From the NCBI RefSeq assembly GCF_007109405.1, contig NZ_VJOY01000002.1:310001-374000 (forward strand): DNA of 64,000 bases. The letters are read 5' to 3'. Shown here in pieces: positions 50,414 to 62,068 of this stretch (position 1 is the stretch's first letter; every line of letters starts with the position of its first letter). Below the pieces are notes generated by a model. That model was not told the origin of the DNA and searched no databases. It saw only the letters and a program-made list of their open reading frames with translations. This stretch comes from Pseudomonas mangiferae. GTDB lineage: Bacteria > Pseudomonadota > Gammaproteobacteria > Pseudomonadales > Pseudomonadaceae. The translations under genes and the position numbers were made by a program.

Positions 50414-51229
50414 TCAGCGCTTCAGCGAAGCCGGCAGGTGCGGCTGGATCGCCGTCAGCACGCCCTTGAAGCACTTGGTATTGCCCGCCACGATGTGACC
50501 CTTCTCGAGGAAGTCATGGCCACCGGTAAAGTCACTCACCAGGCCGCCGGCTTCCTGGATCAGCAGCGCGCCCGCGGCCATGTCCCACTCCGACAGGCCG
50601 AATTCCCAGAATGCATCGAAGCGCCCGGCCGCCACGTAGGCCAGGTCCAGGCTGGCGGCACCGGCGCGGCGGATGCCGGCAGTCTGGCCCACCAGGCTGC
50701 GGAACATGCCCAGGTAGTTATCGAGGTTGTCCAGTTGGCTGTCGCGGAACGGGAAGCCGGTGCCCAGCAGGGCGCCGTCCAGGCTCTTGCGCGCACTGAC
50801 CCGCAGGCGGCGGCCATTCAGCGCGGCGCCGCGGCCGCGGCTGGCAGTGAATTCTTCCTGGCGGATCGGATCGAGCACCACGGCGTGCTCCAGGCGGCCG
50901 CGGTATTTGCACGCGATGCTCACCGCGTAGTGGGGTACGCCACGCACGAAGTTGGTGGTGCCATCCAGCGGGTCGATGATCCACAGGTAGTCGGCGCCTT
51001 CGCCGCTGCCCTCGCTCAAGCCGGTCTCCTCGCCGAGGATGCCGTGGTTCGGGTAGGCCTTGCGCAGCGCCTGGATGATGGTCTGTTCGGCGCTGCGGTC
51101 CACCTCGGACACATAGTCCTTGGCGTCCTTTTCGTTTACCGAGATGACATCCAGGCGTTCGATCGAGCGGAAAATCAGTTCACCGGCGCTGCGGGCGGCG
51201 CGCAGGGCGATATTCAGCATAGGCTGCAT
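50414..51229 (-). CDS. suhB: Inositol-1-monophosphatase SuhB
   Basis: Mg-dependent phosphatase that also acts in rRNA antitermination (with NusA) and in virulence regulation in P. aeruginosa. The 271-residue product has the IMPase metal motifs GEETG (about 64-68), DPLDGTTNFVRG (about 84-95) and LSEWDMAAGALL. Length is normal. It is divergent from trmJ. Confidence 0.96.
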   Translation of the reverse strand: MQPMLNIALRAARSAGELIFRSIERLDVISVNEKDAKDYVSEVDRSAEQTIIQALRKAYPNHGILGEETGLSEGSGEGADYLWIIDPLDGTTNFVRGVPHYAVSIACKYRGRLEHAVVLDPIRQEEFTASRGRGAALNGRRLRVSARKSLDGALLGTGFPFRDSQLDNLDNYLGMFRSLVGQTAGIRRAGAASLDLAYVAAGRFDAFWEFGLSEWDMAAGALLIQEAGGLVSDFTGGHDFLEKGHIVAGNTKCFKGVLTAIQPHLPASLKR

Positions 51230-51375
51230 GGGGCGGGTACCTGGGCGTGTTAAAGAGAGCCGGGCATTCTACCAGAAAAGCCCTGCGCATCCAGTTCGGC
51301 GGTACCTGCCGCGTGGCACTCGTCCCGGGGCTTCGGTAAGATTCCGCTCCCTCTTGGCTAGTGAGAGCGTTCGCC

Positions 51376-52149
51376 TTGCTGCAGAACATACGCGTGGTCC
51401 TGGTGAATACCAGCCATCCCGGCAACATCGGTGGCGCGGCGCGGGCCATGAAGAACATGGGGTTGTCGCGGCTGGTGCTGGTGGATCCCGAAGTCTTCCC
51501 CAGCGAGGAAGCGGTGGCCCGAGCGTCGGGGGCCAGCGACGTGCTTGCCGCCGCCCAGGTGGTGGCGACCCTGGAAGAGGCCCTGGCGGGCTGCACCGTG
51601 GCCCTGGGCACCAGCGCCCGGGACCGGCAGATTCCCTGGCCGCTGCTGGACCCTCGGGAATCCGCAGCGGTGTGCCTGGAGCAGGCCGAGGCGGGGGGCG
51701 AAGTCGCCCTGGTCTTCGGGCGCGAGTACGCCGGGCTCACCAACGACGAGCTGCAACGCTGCCACTACCACGTGCACATCCCGTCCGACCCGGCCTTCGC
51801 GTCCCTCAACCTGGCCACCGCGGTCCAGGTGCTGACCTACGAGGTGCGCATGGCCTGGCTCGCGGCCCAGGGCCGGCCGACCAAGATGGAGAAGCAGGAG
51901 GCCGCTGCCGAGGAGAACGGCCAACCGGTCACTCTGGACGAACTGGAGTCGTTCTATGCCCACCTGGAACAGACCCTGGTGGAAGTGGGCTTCCTCGATC
52001 CGGAGCGGCCGCGCCACCTCATGGCCCGCCTGCGCCGCCTGTATGGGCGCAGCGCCATCAGCAAGCTGGAGATGAACATTCTCCGCGGCATCCTCACCGA
52101 AACCCAGAAAGCCGCTCGCGGCGAGCCGCATAAACGGAGGGATCGCTGA
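51376..52149 (+). CDS. trmJ: tRNA (cytidine/uridine-2'-O-)-methyltransferase TrmJ
   Basis: SPOUT-class enzyme that methylates position 32 of some tRNAs. The product has about 257 residues from TTG 51376. Family blocks are [37 protein letters not shown] and [18 protein letters not shown] (knot region). I prefer TTG 51376 since homologues start a few residues before IRVVLVN and GAGAGC precedes it; GTG 51361 would add five residues. It overlaps cysE by one base (TGATG). Confidence 0.94.
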   Translation: MLQNIRVVLVNTSHPGNIGGAARAMKNMGLSRLVLVDPEVFPSEEAVARASGASDVLAAAQVVATLEEALAGCTVALGTSARDRQIPWPLLDPRESAAVCLEQAEAGGEVALVFGREYAGLTNDELQRCHYHVHIPSDPAFASLNLATAVQVLTYEVRMAWLAAQGRPTKMEKQEAAAEENGQPVTLDELESFYAHLEQTLVEVGFLDPERPRHLMARLRRLYGRSAISKLEMNILRGILTETQKAARGEPHKRRDR

Positions 52150-52922
52150 TGTTCGCGCGCATCCGAGAAGACATTCAGAGCGTGTTCCATCGGGACCCGG
52201 CGGCGCGCAGCGCCTTCGAGGTACTGACCTGCTACCCGGGACTGCATGCCATCTGGCTGCACCGGCTGGCCAACGTCTTCTGGCGCAATGGCTGCCCCTG
52301 GCTGGCGCGCCTGGTGTCCAACTTCGGGCGGTGGCTGACCGGCATCGAGATTCATCCCGGGGCGAAGATCGGCCGGCGCTTCTTTATCGACCACGGGCTG
52401 GGCGTGGTGATCGGCGAGACGGCCGAGATCGGTGACGACGTGACTCTTTACCAGGGCGTGACCCTGGGCGGCACTACCTGGAACAAGGGCAAGCGTCACC
52501 CGACCCTGGAAGACGGCGTGGTGGTGGGGGCGGGCGCCAAGGTGCTCGGCCCGTTCGTGGTGGGAGCCGGGGCGAAGATCGGCTCCAATGCGGTGGTCAC
52601 CAAGGCCGTGCCAGCCGGCGCCACGGCGGTGGGTATTCCGGGGCGGGTGATCGTCAAGCCCAGCGGCGAGGACGAACTGCGCCGGCAGAAGATCGCCGAG
52701 CGGTTCGGCTTCGACGCCTATGGCGTCAGCCAGGACATGCCGGACCCGGTGGCGCGGGCCATCGGTCAATTGCTGGATCACGTGCAGGCGATGGACGAGC
52801 GCCTGGATGGCATGTGCAAGGCCCTGACGGCCCTGGGCAGCGACTACTGCGCCAACGCATTGCCCGAGTTGCGGGAAGAGGACTTCGCCGGCGTCAAGGA
52901 AGAAAGTCCGCCGCCGGTCTGA
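52149..52922 (+). CDS. cysE: Serine O-acetyltransferase
   Basis: First step of cysteine synthesis: acetylates serine with acetyl-CoA. The 257-residue product has the left-handed beta-helix repeats ([31 protein letters not shown], about 69-100, and [22 protein letters not shown]) typical of SAT. It is a short type, with the helical C-terminus. It begins at the ATG overlapping the trmJ stop, so they are coupled. It lies just before the isc operon, which consumes cysteine. Confidence 0.96.
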   Translation: MFARIREDIQSVFHRDPAARSAFEVLTCYPGLHAIWLHRLANVFWRNGCPWLARLVSNFGRWLTGIEIHPGAKIGRRFFIDHGLGVVIGETAEIGDDVTLYQGVTLGGTTWNKGKRHPTLEDGVVVGAGAKVLGPFVVGAGAKIGSNAVVTKAVPAGATAVGIPGRVIVKPSGEDELRRQKIAERFGFDAYGVSQDMPDPVARAIGQLLDHVQAMDERLDGMCKALTALGSDYCANALPELREEDFAGVKEESPPPV

Positions 52923-52970
52923 TGCCAGGCGGTGCGCATTCTGCTATCATGCGGCGCCTCGTCTGGGGTA

Positions 52971-53027
52971 ATCCCGAGTAAATCAGTAGGTCTTATAGTT
53001 GACTCAAATACTCGGGAATTGCATAAT
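52971..53027 (+). promoter_or_regulatory. iscR promoter with two oppositely oriented IscR-box-like sites
   Basis: TTGACT (52999-53004), a 17-bp spacer and CATAAT (53022-53027) form a good promoter. It overlaps an IscR type 1-like box, 52995-53019 (ATAGTTGACT...ACTCGGGAAT). A second box core, ACT-N5-ACTCGGGAT on the opposite strand, covers 52971-52987 within 52971-52996. IscR with its [2Fe-2S] cluster would repress from here. Boxes recognised by eye from the known consensus. Confidence 0.75.
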
Positions 53028-53060
53028 CGCTGCAACCCAGCGATTCCGTGGTAATCCTCC

Positions 53061-53570
53061 ATGCGATTGACTACCAAAGGCCGTTACGCCGTTACCGCCA
53101 TGCTCGACCTGGCGTTGCACGCGCAGAGCGGGCCCGTCTCCCTGGCCGATATTTCCGAGCGCCAGGGCATCTCCCTGTCGTACCTCGAACAGCTGTTCGC
53201 CAAGTTGCGCCGTGGCAACCTGGTGACCAGCGTGCGCGGCCCCGGCGGCGGCTATCAGCTGTCCCGGGACATGCGTGGCATCCACGTGGCCCAGGTCATC
53301 GACGCCGTCAACGAATCCGTCGATGCCACCCGCTGCCAGGGGTTGGGCGACTGCCACTCCGGCGATACCTGCCTGACCCACCACCTCTGGTGCGACCTCA
53401 GCCTGCAGATCCACGAATTCCTCAGTGGCATCAGCCTGGCCGACCTGGTCACCCGGCGCGAAGTCCAGGAAGTCGCGCAGCGCCAGGACCAGCGTCGGTG
53501 CAGCAGTGGCCGTTCGCCGCGCCTGGATACCCCCCGCCTGGATAAGATCGAAGCGTCCGCCGTTGAATGA
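53061..53570 (+). CDS. iscR: Fe-S cluster-sensing repressor IscR
   Basis: Rrf2-family regulator with a [2Fe-2S] cluster; controls Fe-S assembly genes. The 169-residue product has the winged helix ([20 protein letters not shown]) and the cluster cysteines C92, C98, C104 ([14 protein letters not shown]) with H107. The C-terminal tail is longer and less conserved. It is the first gene of the isc operon. Confidence 0.97.
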   Translation: MRLTTKGRYAVTAMLDLALHAQSGPVSLADISERQGISLSYLEQLFAKLRRGNLVTSVRGPGGGYQLSRDMRGIHVAQVIDAVNESVDATRCQGLGDCHSGDTCLTHHLWCDLSLQIHEFLSGISLADLVTRREVQEVAQRQDQRRCSSGRSPRLDTPRLDKIEASAVE

Positions 53571-53608
53571 GCAGGGCGCCTGCCTGATACCTGATTAGGA
53601 GAGCACCG

Positions 53609-54823
53609 ATGAAATTGCCGATTTACCTCGATTACTCCGCCACCACGCCGGTGGACCCGCGCGTCGCGCAGAAGATGAGCGAGTGTCTGCTGGTGGATGG
53701 CAATTTCGGCAACCCGGCCTCGCGTTCCCACGCCTTCGGCTGGAAGGCCGAGGAAGCGGTCGAGAACGCCCGTCGCCAGGTGGCCGAGCTGGTCAACGCT
53801 GATCCCCGCGAGATCGTCTGGACCTCCGGCGCCACCGAGTCCGACAACCTGGCCATCAAGGGCGTCGCGCACTTCTACTCGTCCAAGGGCAAGCACATCG
53901 TTACCTCGAAGATCGAGCACAAGGCTGTCCTGGACACCACCCGCCAGCTGGAGCGCGAAGGCTTCGACGTCACCTACATCGAGCCGGGCGAAGACGGCCT
54001 GATCACCCCAGCCCTGGTGGAAGCCGCACTGCGCGACGACACCATCCTGGTTTCTGTGATGCACGTGAACAACGAGATCGGTACCGTCAATGACATCGCC
54101 GCCATCGGCGAGCTGACCCGCGCCCGCGGCATCCTGTTCCACGTCGACGCGGCCCAGTCCACCGGCAAGGTGGAAATCGACCTGGAGGCCATGAAGGTCG
54201 ACCTGATGTCGTTTTCCGCCCACAAGACCTATGGCCCCAAGGGGATCGGCGCGCTTTATGTCCGCCGCAAGCCCCGCGTGCGCCTGGAGGCCCAGACCCA
54301 TGGTGGCGGCCATGAGCGCGGCATGCGCTCCGGCACCCTGGCGACCCACCAGATCGTCGGCATGGGCGAAGCGTTCCGGATCGCCAAGGAAGAGATGGCC
54401 AGCGAGCGGGTTCGCATCCAGGCGCTGCGCGATCGTTTCTGGAACACCATCCAGGGGATGGAGGAACTGTACCTGAACGGCAGCGCCATCGCCCGCGTCC
54501 CGCACAACCTCAACGTCAGCTTCAACTACGTCGAGGGCGAGTCGCTGATCATGGCGCTCAAGGACCTCGCGGTGTCGTCCGGTTCGGCCTGCACCTCGGC
54601 GTCCCTGGAGCCGTCCTACGTCCTGCGTGCCCTCGGCCGCAACGACGAGTTGGCCCACAGCTCCATCCGCTTCACCTTCGGGCGCTTCACCACCGAGGAA
54701 GAAGTCGATTACGCCGCGAGCAAGATCCGCGAGTCGGTGGATAAGCTGCGCGAACTGTCTCCCCTGTGGGATATGTATAAAGAGGGCGTCGACCTCTCCA
54801 AGGTCGAATGGCAAGCACACTGA
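53609..54823 (+). CDS. iscS: Cysteine desulfurase IscS
   Basis: PLP enzyme taking sulfur from cysteine for Fe-S clusters and tRNA thiolation. The 404-residue product starts [19 protein letters not shown], has the PLP lysine K206 ([12 protein letters not shown]) and the active cysteine in [17 protein letters not shown] (about 328). Length equals E. coli IscS. GGAGAGCACC precedes ATG. Confidence 0.98.
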   Translation: MKLPIYLDYSATTPVDPRVAQKMSECLLVDGNFGNPASRSHAFGWKAEEAVENARRQVAELVNADPREIVWTSGATESDNLAIKGVAHFYSSKGKHIVTSKIEHKAVLDTTRQLEREGFDVTYIEPGEDGLITPALVEAALRDDTILVSVMHVNNEIGTVNDIAAIGELTRARGILFHVDAAQSTGKVEIDLEAMKVDLMSFSAHKTYGPKGIGALYVRRKPRVRLEAQTHGGGHERGMRSGTLATHQIVGMGEAFRIAKEEMASERVRIQALRDRFWNTIQGMEELYLNGSAIARVPHNLNVSFNYVEGESLIMALKDLAVSSGSACTSASLEPSYVLRALGRNDELAHSSIRFTFGRFTTEEEVDYAASKIRESVDKLRELSPLWDMYKEGVDLSKVEWQAH

Positions 54824-54855
54824 TGCGGCCCCTGATGAGTGAGGAGTGAAACACC

Positions 54856-55242
54856 ATGGCTTACAGTGAAAAGGTTATCGACCACTACGAGAACCCGCGC
54901 AACGTCGGCAAGATGGATGCGGCGGACCCCGATGTCGGCACCGGCATGGTGGGCGCCCCCGCCTGCGGCGACGTGATGCGCCTGCAGATCAAGGTGAACG
55001 AGCAGGGCGTCATCGAAGACGCCAAGTTCAAGACCTATGGCTGCGGCTCCGCCATCGCCTCCAGTTCCCTCGCCACCGAGTGGATGAAGGGCAAGACGCT
55101 GGACGAGGCGGAAACCATCAAGAACACCACCATCGCCGAAGAGCTGGCCCTGCCGCCGGTGAAGATCCACTGCTCGGTGCTCGCCGAGGACGCCATCAAG
55201 GCGGCCGTGCGCGACTACAAGCAGAAGAAGGGCCTGCTCTGA
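54856..55242 (+). CDS. iscU: Fe-S cluster scaffold IscU
   Basis: Scaffold on which the cluster forms from IscS sulfur. The 128-residue product has the ligands C37, C63 and C106 with D39, and the LPPVK motif (residues 99-103) recognised by Hsc[19 protein letters not shown] is a diagnostic start. It follows iscS by 32 bp. Confidence 0.98.
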   Translation: MAYSEKVIDHYENPRNVGKMDAADPDVGTGMVGAPACGDVMRLQIKVNEQGVIEDAKFKTYGCGSAIASSSLATEWMKGKTLDEAETIKNTTIAEELALPPVKIHCSVLAEDAIKAAVRDYKQKKGLL

Positions 55243-55258
55243 TCCACAGGAGGCATCC

Positions 55259-55582
55259 ATGGCTATCAGCATGACCGAAGCGGCAGCCCGTCACGTCCAG
55301 CGTTCCCTCGACGGGCGCGGCAAGGGCGAGGGCATCCGCCTGGGCGTCCGTACCACCGGTTGCTCGGGCCTGGCCTACGTCCTCGAGTTTGTGGACGAGG
55401 TGACCACCGAGGACGAGGTGTTCGAGAGTCACGGCGTCAAAGTGATCATCGACCCCAAGAGCCTGGCTTACCTTGACGGCACCGAGCTGGACTTCGTCCG
55501 CGAGGGGTTGAACGAAGGCTTCAAGTTCAACAACCCCAACGTGCGGGGCGAGTGCGGCTGCGGCGAGAGCTTCAATGTCTGA
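55259..55582 (+). CDS. iscA: A-type Fe-S carrier IscA
   Basis: Carrier passing clusters or iron to target proteins. The 107-residue product has the three conserved cysteines C35, C99, C101 (GCSGLAY and CGCGESF). It starts [17 protein letters not shown] and is 16 bp after iscU, with AGGAGGC upstream. Confidence 0.98.
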   Translation: MAISMTEAAARHVQRSLDGRGKGEGIRLGVRTTGCSGLAYVLEFVDEVTTEDEVFESHGVKVIIDPKSLAYLDGTELDFVREGLNEGFKFNNPNVRGECGCGESFNV

Positions 55583-55590
55583 GGCCCGTC

Positions 55591-56112
55591 GTGGGTAAAC
55601 CCTGTCACTTCGCGCTGTTCGACCTGCAGCCTGCGTTTCGCCTGGACCTTGACCAGCTTGCCGCCCGCTATCGCGAGCGGGTGCGGGACGTCCATCCCGA
55701 TCGCTTCGCCGATGCGCCGCAGGCCGAGCAACGGCGTGCCCTGGAGCAGGCCGCCCAGCTCAACGATGCCTACCAGACGCTCAAGAGCGCGCCGCGCCGG
55801 GCGTTGTACCTGCTGGCGCTGCAAGGGGGCGAACTGCCCCTGGAGACCACGGTCCAGGATCCGGATTTCCTGTTGCAGCAGATGCAATGGCGAGAAGAGT
55901 TGGAAGAATTACAGGACCAGGCCGACCTGGAGGGCGTGGCGGTATTCAAACGCCGCCTGAAGGATGCGCAGGGCGAAGTGGAAACCCGCTTCGCCGCCTG
56001 CTGGGACCTCCCCGGGCAGCGTGATGAGGCCGAGCGCCTGGTGCGCCGCCTGCAGTTCCTCGACAAGTTGTCCCAGGAAGTGCGCCAGTTGGAAGAGCGT
56101 CTCGACGATTAA
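55591..56112 (+). CDS. hscB: J-domain co-chaperone HscB
   Basis: Delivers IscU to HscA. The 173-residue product has a J domain with HPD in [13 protein letters not shown] (about 30-42), followed by a helical C-terminal IscU-binding part. GTG 55591 gives the normal length; the longer frame from 55552 overlaps the iscA end without support. Confidence 0.95.
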   Translation: MGKPCHFALFDLQPAFRLDLDQLAARYRERVRDVHPDRFADAPQAEQRRALEQAAQLNDAYQTLKSAPRRALYLLALQGGELPLETTVQDPDFLLQQMQWREELEELQDQADLEGVAVFKRRLKDAQGEVETRFAACWDLPGQRDEAERLVRRLQFLDKLSQEVRQLEERLDD

Positions 56113-56156
56113 TCCGCGCAGGCCGCCTCGCGCCGCGCCCAATTCCATAGACCAGC

Positions 56157-58019
<1,863 letters not shown>

Positions 58020-58021
58020 AG

Positions 58022-58360
58022 ATGCCGCAGATCGTGTTTCTGCCCAACGCCGAGCATTGCCCCGAGGGCATGGTGGTCGAGGCCCAGCCGGGTGAGACGA
58101 TCATTGCCGCGGCCCTGCGCAATGGCCTGGAGATCGAGCATGCGTGCGAGATGTCCTGTGCTTGCACCACCTGCCACGTGGTGGTGCGCGAGGGCTTCGC
58201 TTCCCTGGAGGCCTCCGACGAACTGGAGGACGACATGCTGGACAAGGCTTGGGGGCTGGAGCCGCAGTCGCGGCTGTCGTGCCAGGCACTGGTAGGGGAG
58301 ACGGACCTGGTGGTCGAGATTCCCCGCTATACCCTCAACCAGGTTTCCGAGAAGCACTAG
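58022..58360 (+). CDS. fdx: [2Fe-2S] ferredoxin of the Isc system
   Basis: Electron donor for Fe-S assembly by IscS/IscU. The 112-residue product has the adrenodoxin-type ligands C42, C48, C51 and C87 (HACEMSCACTTCHVVV and SCQAL). It starts at ATG 58022; a GTG 6 nt earlier is unlikely. It follows hscA closely, in the isc operon. Confidence 0.97.
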   Translation: MPQIVFLPNAEHCPEGMVVEAQPGETIIAAALRNGLEIEHACEMSCACTTCHVVVREGFASLEASDELEDDMLDKAWGLEPQSRLSCQALVGETDLVVEIPRYTLNQVSEKH

Positions 58361-58368
58361 GAGGCGCT

Positions 58369-58569
58369 ATGGGCCTGAAATGGAGCGATGTGCTGGATAT
58401 CGCCATCGAACTGGCGGAGACCAAGCCGGACGTCGACCCCCGCTACGTGAACTTCGTGCAACTGCACCGCTGGGTCGTCGGCCTGCCCGGCTTCGAGGAC
58501 GATCCGAGTCGCGGTGGGGAAAAGGTGCTCGAGGCGATCCAGGCCGCGTGGATCGAAGAACGCGACTGA
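58369..58569 (+). CDS. iscX: IscX (YfhJ) Fe-S assembly regulator
   Basis: Small acidic protein that binds IscS and tunes its activity. The 66-residue product begins MGLKWSDVLDIAIELAETKPDVDP and ends with acidic helices (AIQAAWIEERD), matching the family. GGAGGCGCT before ATG is a good ribosome site. It is the last gene of the isc operon. Confidence 0.95.
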   Translation: MGLKWSDVLDIAIELAETKPDVDPRYVNFVQLHRWVVGLPGFEDDPSRGGEKVLEAIQAAWIEERD

Positions 58570-58599
58570 GCCAAGGTGCCACCCTACGCATTTCACCGG

Positions 58600-58630
58600 A
58601 ACCCGCGTATAATTCGCGGGTTTAATTTTT
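58600..58630 (+). terminator. isc operon terminator overlapping the ndk -10 box
   Basis: AACCCGCG (58600-58607) and CGCGGGTT (58615-58622) form a stem, followed by TAATTTTT (58623-58630). The 7-nt loop is TATAATT, holding a perfect -10 hexamer (58608-58613) for ndk 48 bp downstream. A -35 is weak (TACGCA at 58585-58590). So the element may serve as terminator and promoter. Confidence 0.7.
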
Positions 58631-58660
58631 CGCTTTAAATCCCTGTTTCTGGAGTTTTCC

Positions 58661-59092
58661 ATGGCTGTCGAACGTACCCTTTCCATCATCAAGCCCGACG
58701 CGGTTGCCAAGAACGTCGTGGGCGAGATCATCACCCGTTTCGAGAAGGCCGGCCTGCGCGTCGTTGCCGCCAAGATGGTCCAGCTGTCCGAGCGCGAAGC
58801 CGGCGGTTTCTACGCCGAACACAAAGAGCGTCCCTTCTTCAAGGACCTGGTGTCCTTCATGACCTCCGGCCCGGTCGTCGTACAGGTGCTGGAAGGCGAA
58901 GGCGCCATCGCCAAGAACCGCGAGCTGATGGGCGCGACCGATCCGAAGAAAGCCGACGCCGGTACCATCCGCGCCGACTTCGCGGTCTCCATCGACGAGA
59001 ACGCCGTCCACGGTTCCGACTCCGAGGCCTCCGCTGCCCGCGAGATCGCCTACTTCTTCGCCGCCACCGAGGTGTGCGCGCGCATTCGCTGA
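58661..59092 (+). CDS. ndk: Nucleoside diphosphate kinase
   Basis: Balances NTP pools using ATP and a phosphohistidine. The 143-residue product starts [21 protein letters not shown] and has the active histidine in [15 protein letters not shown] precedes ATG. It is the first gene of the ndk-rlmN-pilF-rodZ-ispG-hisS string, common in pseudomonads. Confidence 0.98.
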   Translation: MAVERTLSIIKPDAVAKNVVGEIITRFEKAGLRVVAAKMVQLSEREAGGFYAEHKERPFFKDLVSFMTSGPVVVQVLEGEGAIAKNRELMGATDPKKADAGTIRADFAVSIDENAVHGSDSEASAAREIAYFFAATEVCARIR

Positions 59093-59114
59093 GCGAAGCG
59101 CGAGGGGTGATGCC

Positions 59115-60260
59115 ATGACCGAGTCCGCCGGAAAAGTGAACCTGCTGGGGCTGACCCAGCCGCAACTGGAGCAGTTCTTCGAGTCCATCGGAGAAAAGCG
59201 TTTCCGCGCGGGCCAGGTAATGAAGTGGATCCACCACTTCGGTGTCGATGACTTCGACGCCATGAGCAACATCGGCAAGGCCTTGCGCGACAAGCTCAAG
59301 GCCCGCGCCGAGGTACGCGGTCCGGAAATCGTCAGCGAGGACATCTCCAGCGACGGCACCCGCAAGTGGGTGGTGCGCGTGGCGTCCGGCAGCTGCGTCG
59401 AGACCGTGTACATTCCCCAGGGCGGACGCGGCACCCTCTGCGTCTCGTCCCAGGCCGGCTGTGCCCTGGACTGCAGTTTCTGCTCCACCGGCAAGCAGGG
59501 CTTCAACAGCGACCTGACCGCCGCCGAGGTGATCGGCCAGGTGTGGATCGCCAACAAATCCTTCGGCACCGTCCCGGCCAAGATCGACCGCGCCGTCACC
59601 AACGTGGTGATGATGGGCATGGGCGAGCCGTTGCTGAATTTCGACAACGTGGTCGCCGCCATGCACATCATGATGGACGACCTCGGCTACGGCATTTCCA
59701 AGCGCAAGGTGACGTTGTCCACCTCTGGCGTGGTGCCGATGATCGACAAGCTGGCCCAGGAGATCGACGTCTCCCTGGCGCTGTCGCTGCACGCACCCAA
59801 CGACGAGCTGCGCAACCAGTTGGTGCCGATCAACAAGAAGTATCCGCTGGCCGTCCTGTTGCCGGCCTGCCGCCGCTACATCGAAGGACTGGGCGAGAAG
59901 CGCTTCCTGACCATCGAGTACACCCTGCTCAAGGACGTCAACGACCAGCCCGAGCATGCCGCGCAAATGATCGAGCTGCTGCGCGACGTGCCCTGCAAGA
60001 TCAACCTGATCCCGTTCAATCCTTTCCCCTTCTCCGGTTACGAGCGGCCGAGCAACAACGCGATTCGGCGTTTCCAAGACCTGCTGCACAAGGCGGGGCA
60101 CAATGTCACCGTGCGCACCACCCGGGGCGACGACATCGATGCCGCGTGTGGGCAACTGGTCGGCCAGGTGATGGACCGCACCCGCCGCAGCGAGCGCTAC
60201 ATCGCCGTGCGGCAACTGAACGGCGACAGCGATGTGCCGCGCAGCGCCAACCGAACTTGA
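59115..60260 (+). CDS. rlmN: Dual-specificity 23S rRNA/tRNA methyltransferase RlmN
   Basis: Radical SAM enzyme methylating A2503 of 23S rRNA and A37 of some tRNAs. The 381-residue product has the cluster motif [15 protein letters not shown] (CxxxCxxC), the [11 protein letters not shown] segment, and a C-terminal catalytic cysteine in [10 protein letters not shown]. It follows ndk after 22 bp. Confidence 0.97.
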   Translation: MTESAGKVNLLGLTQPQLEQFFESIGEKRFRAGQVMKWIHHFGVDDFDAMSNIGKALRDKLKARAEVRGPEIVSEDISSDGTRKWVVRVASGSCVETVYIPQGGRGTLCVSSQAGCALDCSFCSTGKQGFNSDLTAAEVIGQVWIANKSFGTVPAKIDRAVTNVVMMGMGEPLLNFDNVVAAMHIMMDDLGYGISKRKVTLSTSGVVPMIDKLAQEIDVSLALSLHAPNDELRNQLVPINKKYPLAVLLPACRRYIEGLGEKRFLTIEYTLLKDVNDQPEHAAQMIELLRDVPCKINLIPFNPFPFSGYERPSNNAIRRFQDLLHKAGHNVTVRTTRGDDIDAACGQLVGQVMDRTRRSERYIAVRQLNGDSDVPRSANRT

Positions 60261-60273
60261 AGGGAGGAACCCG

Positions 60274-61035
60274 ATGTTTGCACGCGCTACCCTATCCCTG
60301 CTCCTCGCCACCCTGCTCGCCGGTTGCGTGACCACCGGCGCCGTCGACCCGATGAAGTCTTCCAAGGGGCGCGACGAAGCCCGGGATGCCTACATCCAGC
60401 TGGGCATCGGCTACCTGCAGCAGGGCGATACCGAACGCGCCAAGGTGCCGTTGAAGCAGGCGCTGGAACTGGACCCTGCCAACGCCGATGCCCATGCCGC
60501 GCTGGCCCTGGTGTTCCAGAGCGAACTGGAGCCCGAGCTGGCCGACCAGGAGTATCACAAGGCGATGTCGGCACGTGCCAACGACGCCCGCATCCTCAAC
60601 AACTACGGTGGTTTCCTCTACGAGCAGAAACGCTACAAGGAAGCCTACGCGCGCTTCGAGGAAGCCGCAGCCGACAACCTTTATCCCGAGCGTTCCCGGG
60701 TCTTCGAGAACCTCGGCCTGACGGCCCTGGCGCTGAACCAGCGCGCCCTGGCCAAGCAGCATTTCGAGAAGTCCCTGCGCCTGAATCGCCAGCAGCCCCG
60801 TGCCCTGCTGGCCATGGCTCAGTTGTCCTACGACGACAAACAGTACGTGCCGGCCCGCGACTACTACGGCCTCTACAGCGCCATGGCCGAGCAGAGCGCC
60901 GCCAGCCTGCTGCTGGGCGCACGCCTGGCCAGGGTGTTCGAAGACCGTAACCAGGCGGCCAGCCTCGGCCTGCAGCTCAAGCGTCTCTATCCCGGCTCGC
61001 CGGAATACCAGCAATACCAGGCGGAGCAACGATGA
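60274..61035 (+). CDS. pilF: Type IV pilus pilotin PilF (TPR lipoprotein)
   Basis: Outer-membrane lipoprotein needed for PilQ secretin assembly. The 253-residue product has a lipobox LLAGC (Cys18) and a string of tetratricopeptide repeats (for instance AYIQLGIGYLQQGDTERAK, ILNNYGGFLYEQKRYKEA). I start at ATG 60274 because AGGGAGGAAC precedes it and the signal peptide begins there. Overlaps the next gene by 4 bp (ATGA). Confidence 0.94.
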   Translation: MFARATLSLLLATLLAGCVTTGAVDPMKSSKGRDEARDAYIQLGIGYLQQGDTERAKVPLKQALELDPANADAHAALALVFQSELEPELADQEYHKAMSARANDARILNNYGGFLYEQKRYKEAYARFEEAAADNLYPERSRVFENLGLTALALNQRALAKQHFEKSLRLNRQQPRALLAMAQLSYDDKQYVPARDYYGLYSAMAEQSAASLLLGARLARVFEDRNQAASLGLQLKRLYPGSPEYQQYQAEQR

Positions 61036-62066
61036 ACGCGTCGAATCCCGACGTCCTGGGGACGGCATCCCGCGGCAACCCGGGCGAGACGCTGCGCCTA
61101 GCGCGTGAAGAGAGGGGCTTGAACCTGGGGGAGGTGGCGCGCCAGCTCAACCTCACCGAGTACGCCCTGCGCCAGCTGGAAGCTGGCGCCTTCGACCAGT
61201 TGCCCGGGCATACCTTCGCCCGGGGCTACATCCGCGCCTATGCCAAGCTGCTGGGCCTCGACCAGGCCGTGCTGGTGGCGGAGTTCGACCGCTATACCGG
61301 GACCAACGCCAAGGGCAGCGACGTGCACAGCCTGGGGCGCATTGAGGAGCCGGTGCGGCTGTCCCAGAGCGTGCTGCGCTTCGTCAGCTTCTTCATCCTC
61401 CTGGCCCTGATCGGCGCCGGCTTCTTCTGGTGGCAGGAGCAGTCCCAGCATCGCTCCGGCGACTCCGCCAACGCCGGCATCGAGCACGTGGAAGTGGAAA
61501 GCGCCGACGGCACCACCCAGATCCATCCCCTGGACGAGCCGGAGGACCAGGCCGTGGCGGACGCCGAGGGCGAAGCCGCCACGCCGTCTACCGACCTTCC
61601 CCTGGAAGGCGTGACGACGGAAACCCCGTCGACGCCCACCTCGCCCTCGGCTACGCCGATGCCCCAGCCGAACGCACCGCAGCCCCAGACCCCAGCAGTC
61701 CAGGCCCCGGCGGCCCAAGCCCAGACTCCGGTCCCGACGGTTCCCCCCACGCCGACCCCGGCGCCGGCTCCTACGCCGCAGCCGAACGCGGCGCCCGCAT
61801 CGACGCCCGTCGAAGTGGCGGCCGGCCAGGGCCAGGTCGACATCCGTTTCACCAGCGACTGCTGGACCCAGGTCAGCGATGCCTCCGGCAAGGTGCTGTT
61901 CAGCGGCCTCAAGCGTGCCGGCGATTCCGTACAGGTGGCCGGCAAGGCACCGCTGGAACTGCGCCTGGGCTACGCCCGCGGCGCCCAGGTCAGCTACAAC
62001 GGCCAGGCCGTGGACCTGGGCGCGAATACCCATGGCGAGACCGCTCGCCTGAAGTTGGGGCAATAG
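61032..62066 (+). CDS. rodZ: RodZ-like cytoskeleton/cell-shape protein
   Basis: Inner-membrane protein that links MreB to the envelope in rod-shaped cells. The 344-residue product has an N-terminal helix-turn-helix (about 17-78, [20 protein letters not shown]), a membrane helix (about 113-134), a Pro/Ala/Thr-rich spacer (about 190-255), and a C-terminal beta domain of DUF4115 type (about 262-335, [16 protein letters not shown]). Starts within the end of pilF, so translationally coupled. Matches the family layout. Confidence 0.9.
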   Translation: MNASNPDVLGTASRGNPGETLRLAREERGLNLGEVARQLNLTEYALRQLEAGAFDQLPGHTFARGYIRAYAKLLGLDQAVLVAEFDRYTGTNAKGSDVHSLGRIEEPVRLSQSVLRFVSFFILLALIGAGFFWWQEQSQHRSGDSANAGIEHVEVESADGTTQIHPLDEPEDQAVADAEGEAATPSTDLPLEGVTTETPSTPTSPSATPMPQPNAPQPQTPAVQAPAAQAQTPVPTVPPTPTPAPAPTPQPNAAPASTPVEVAAGQGQVDIRFTSDCWTQVSDASGKVLFSGLKRAGDSVQVAGKAPLELRLGYARGAQVSYNGQAVDLGANTHGETARLKLGQ

Positions 62067-62068
62067 CC

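Noticed and set aside
53632-53859. Possible small minus-strand gene inside iscS
   Set aside because: Overlaps a certain gene in antisense, no ribosome site, shadow composition.
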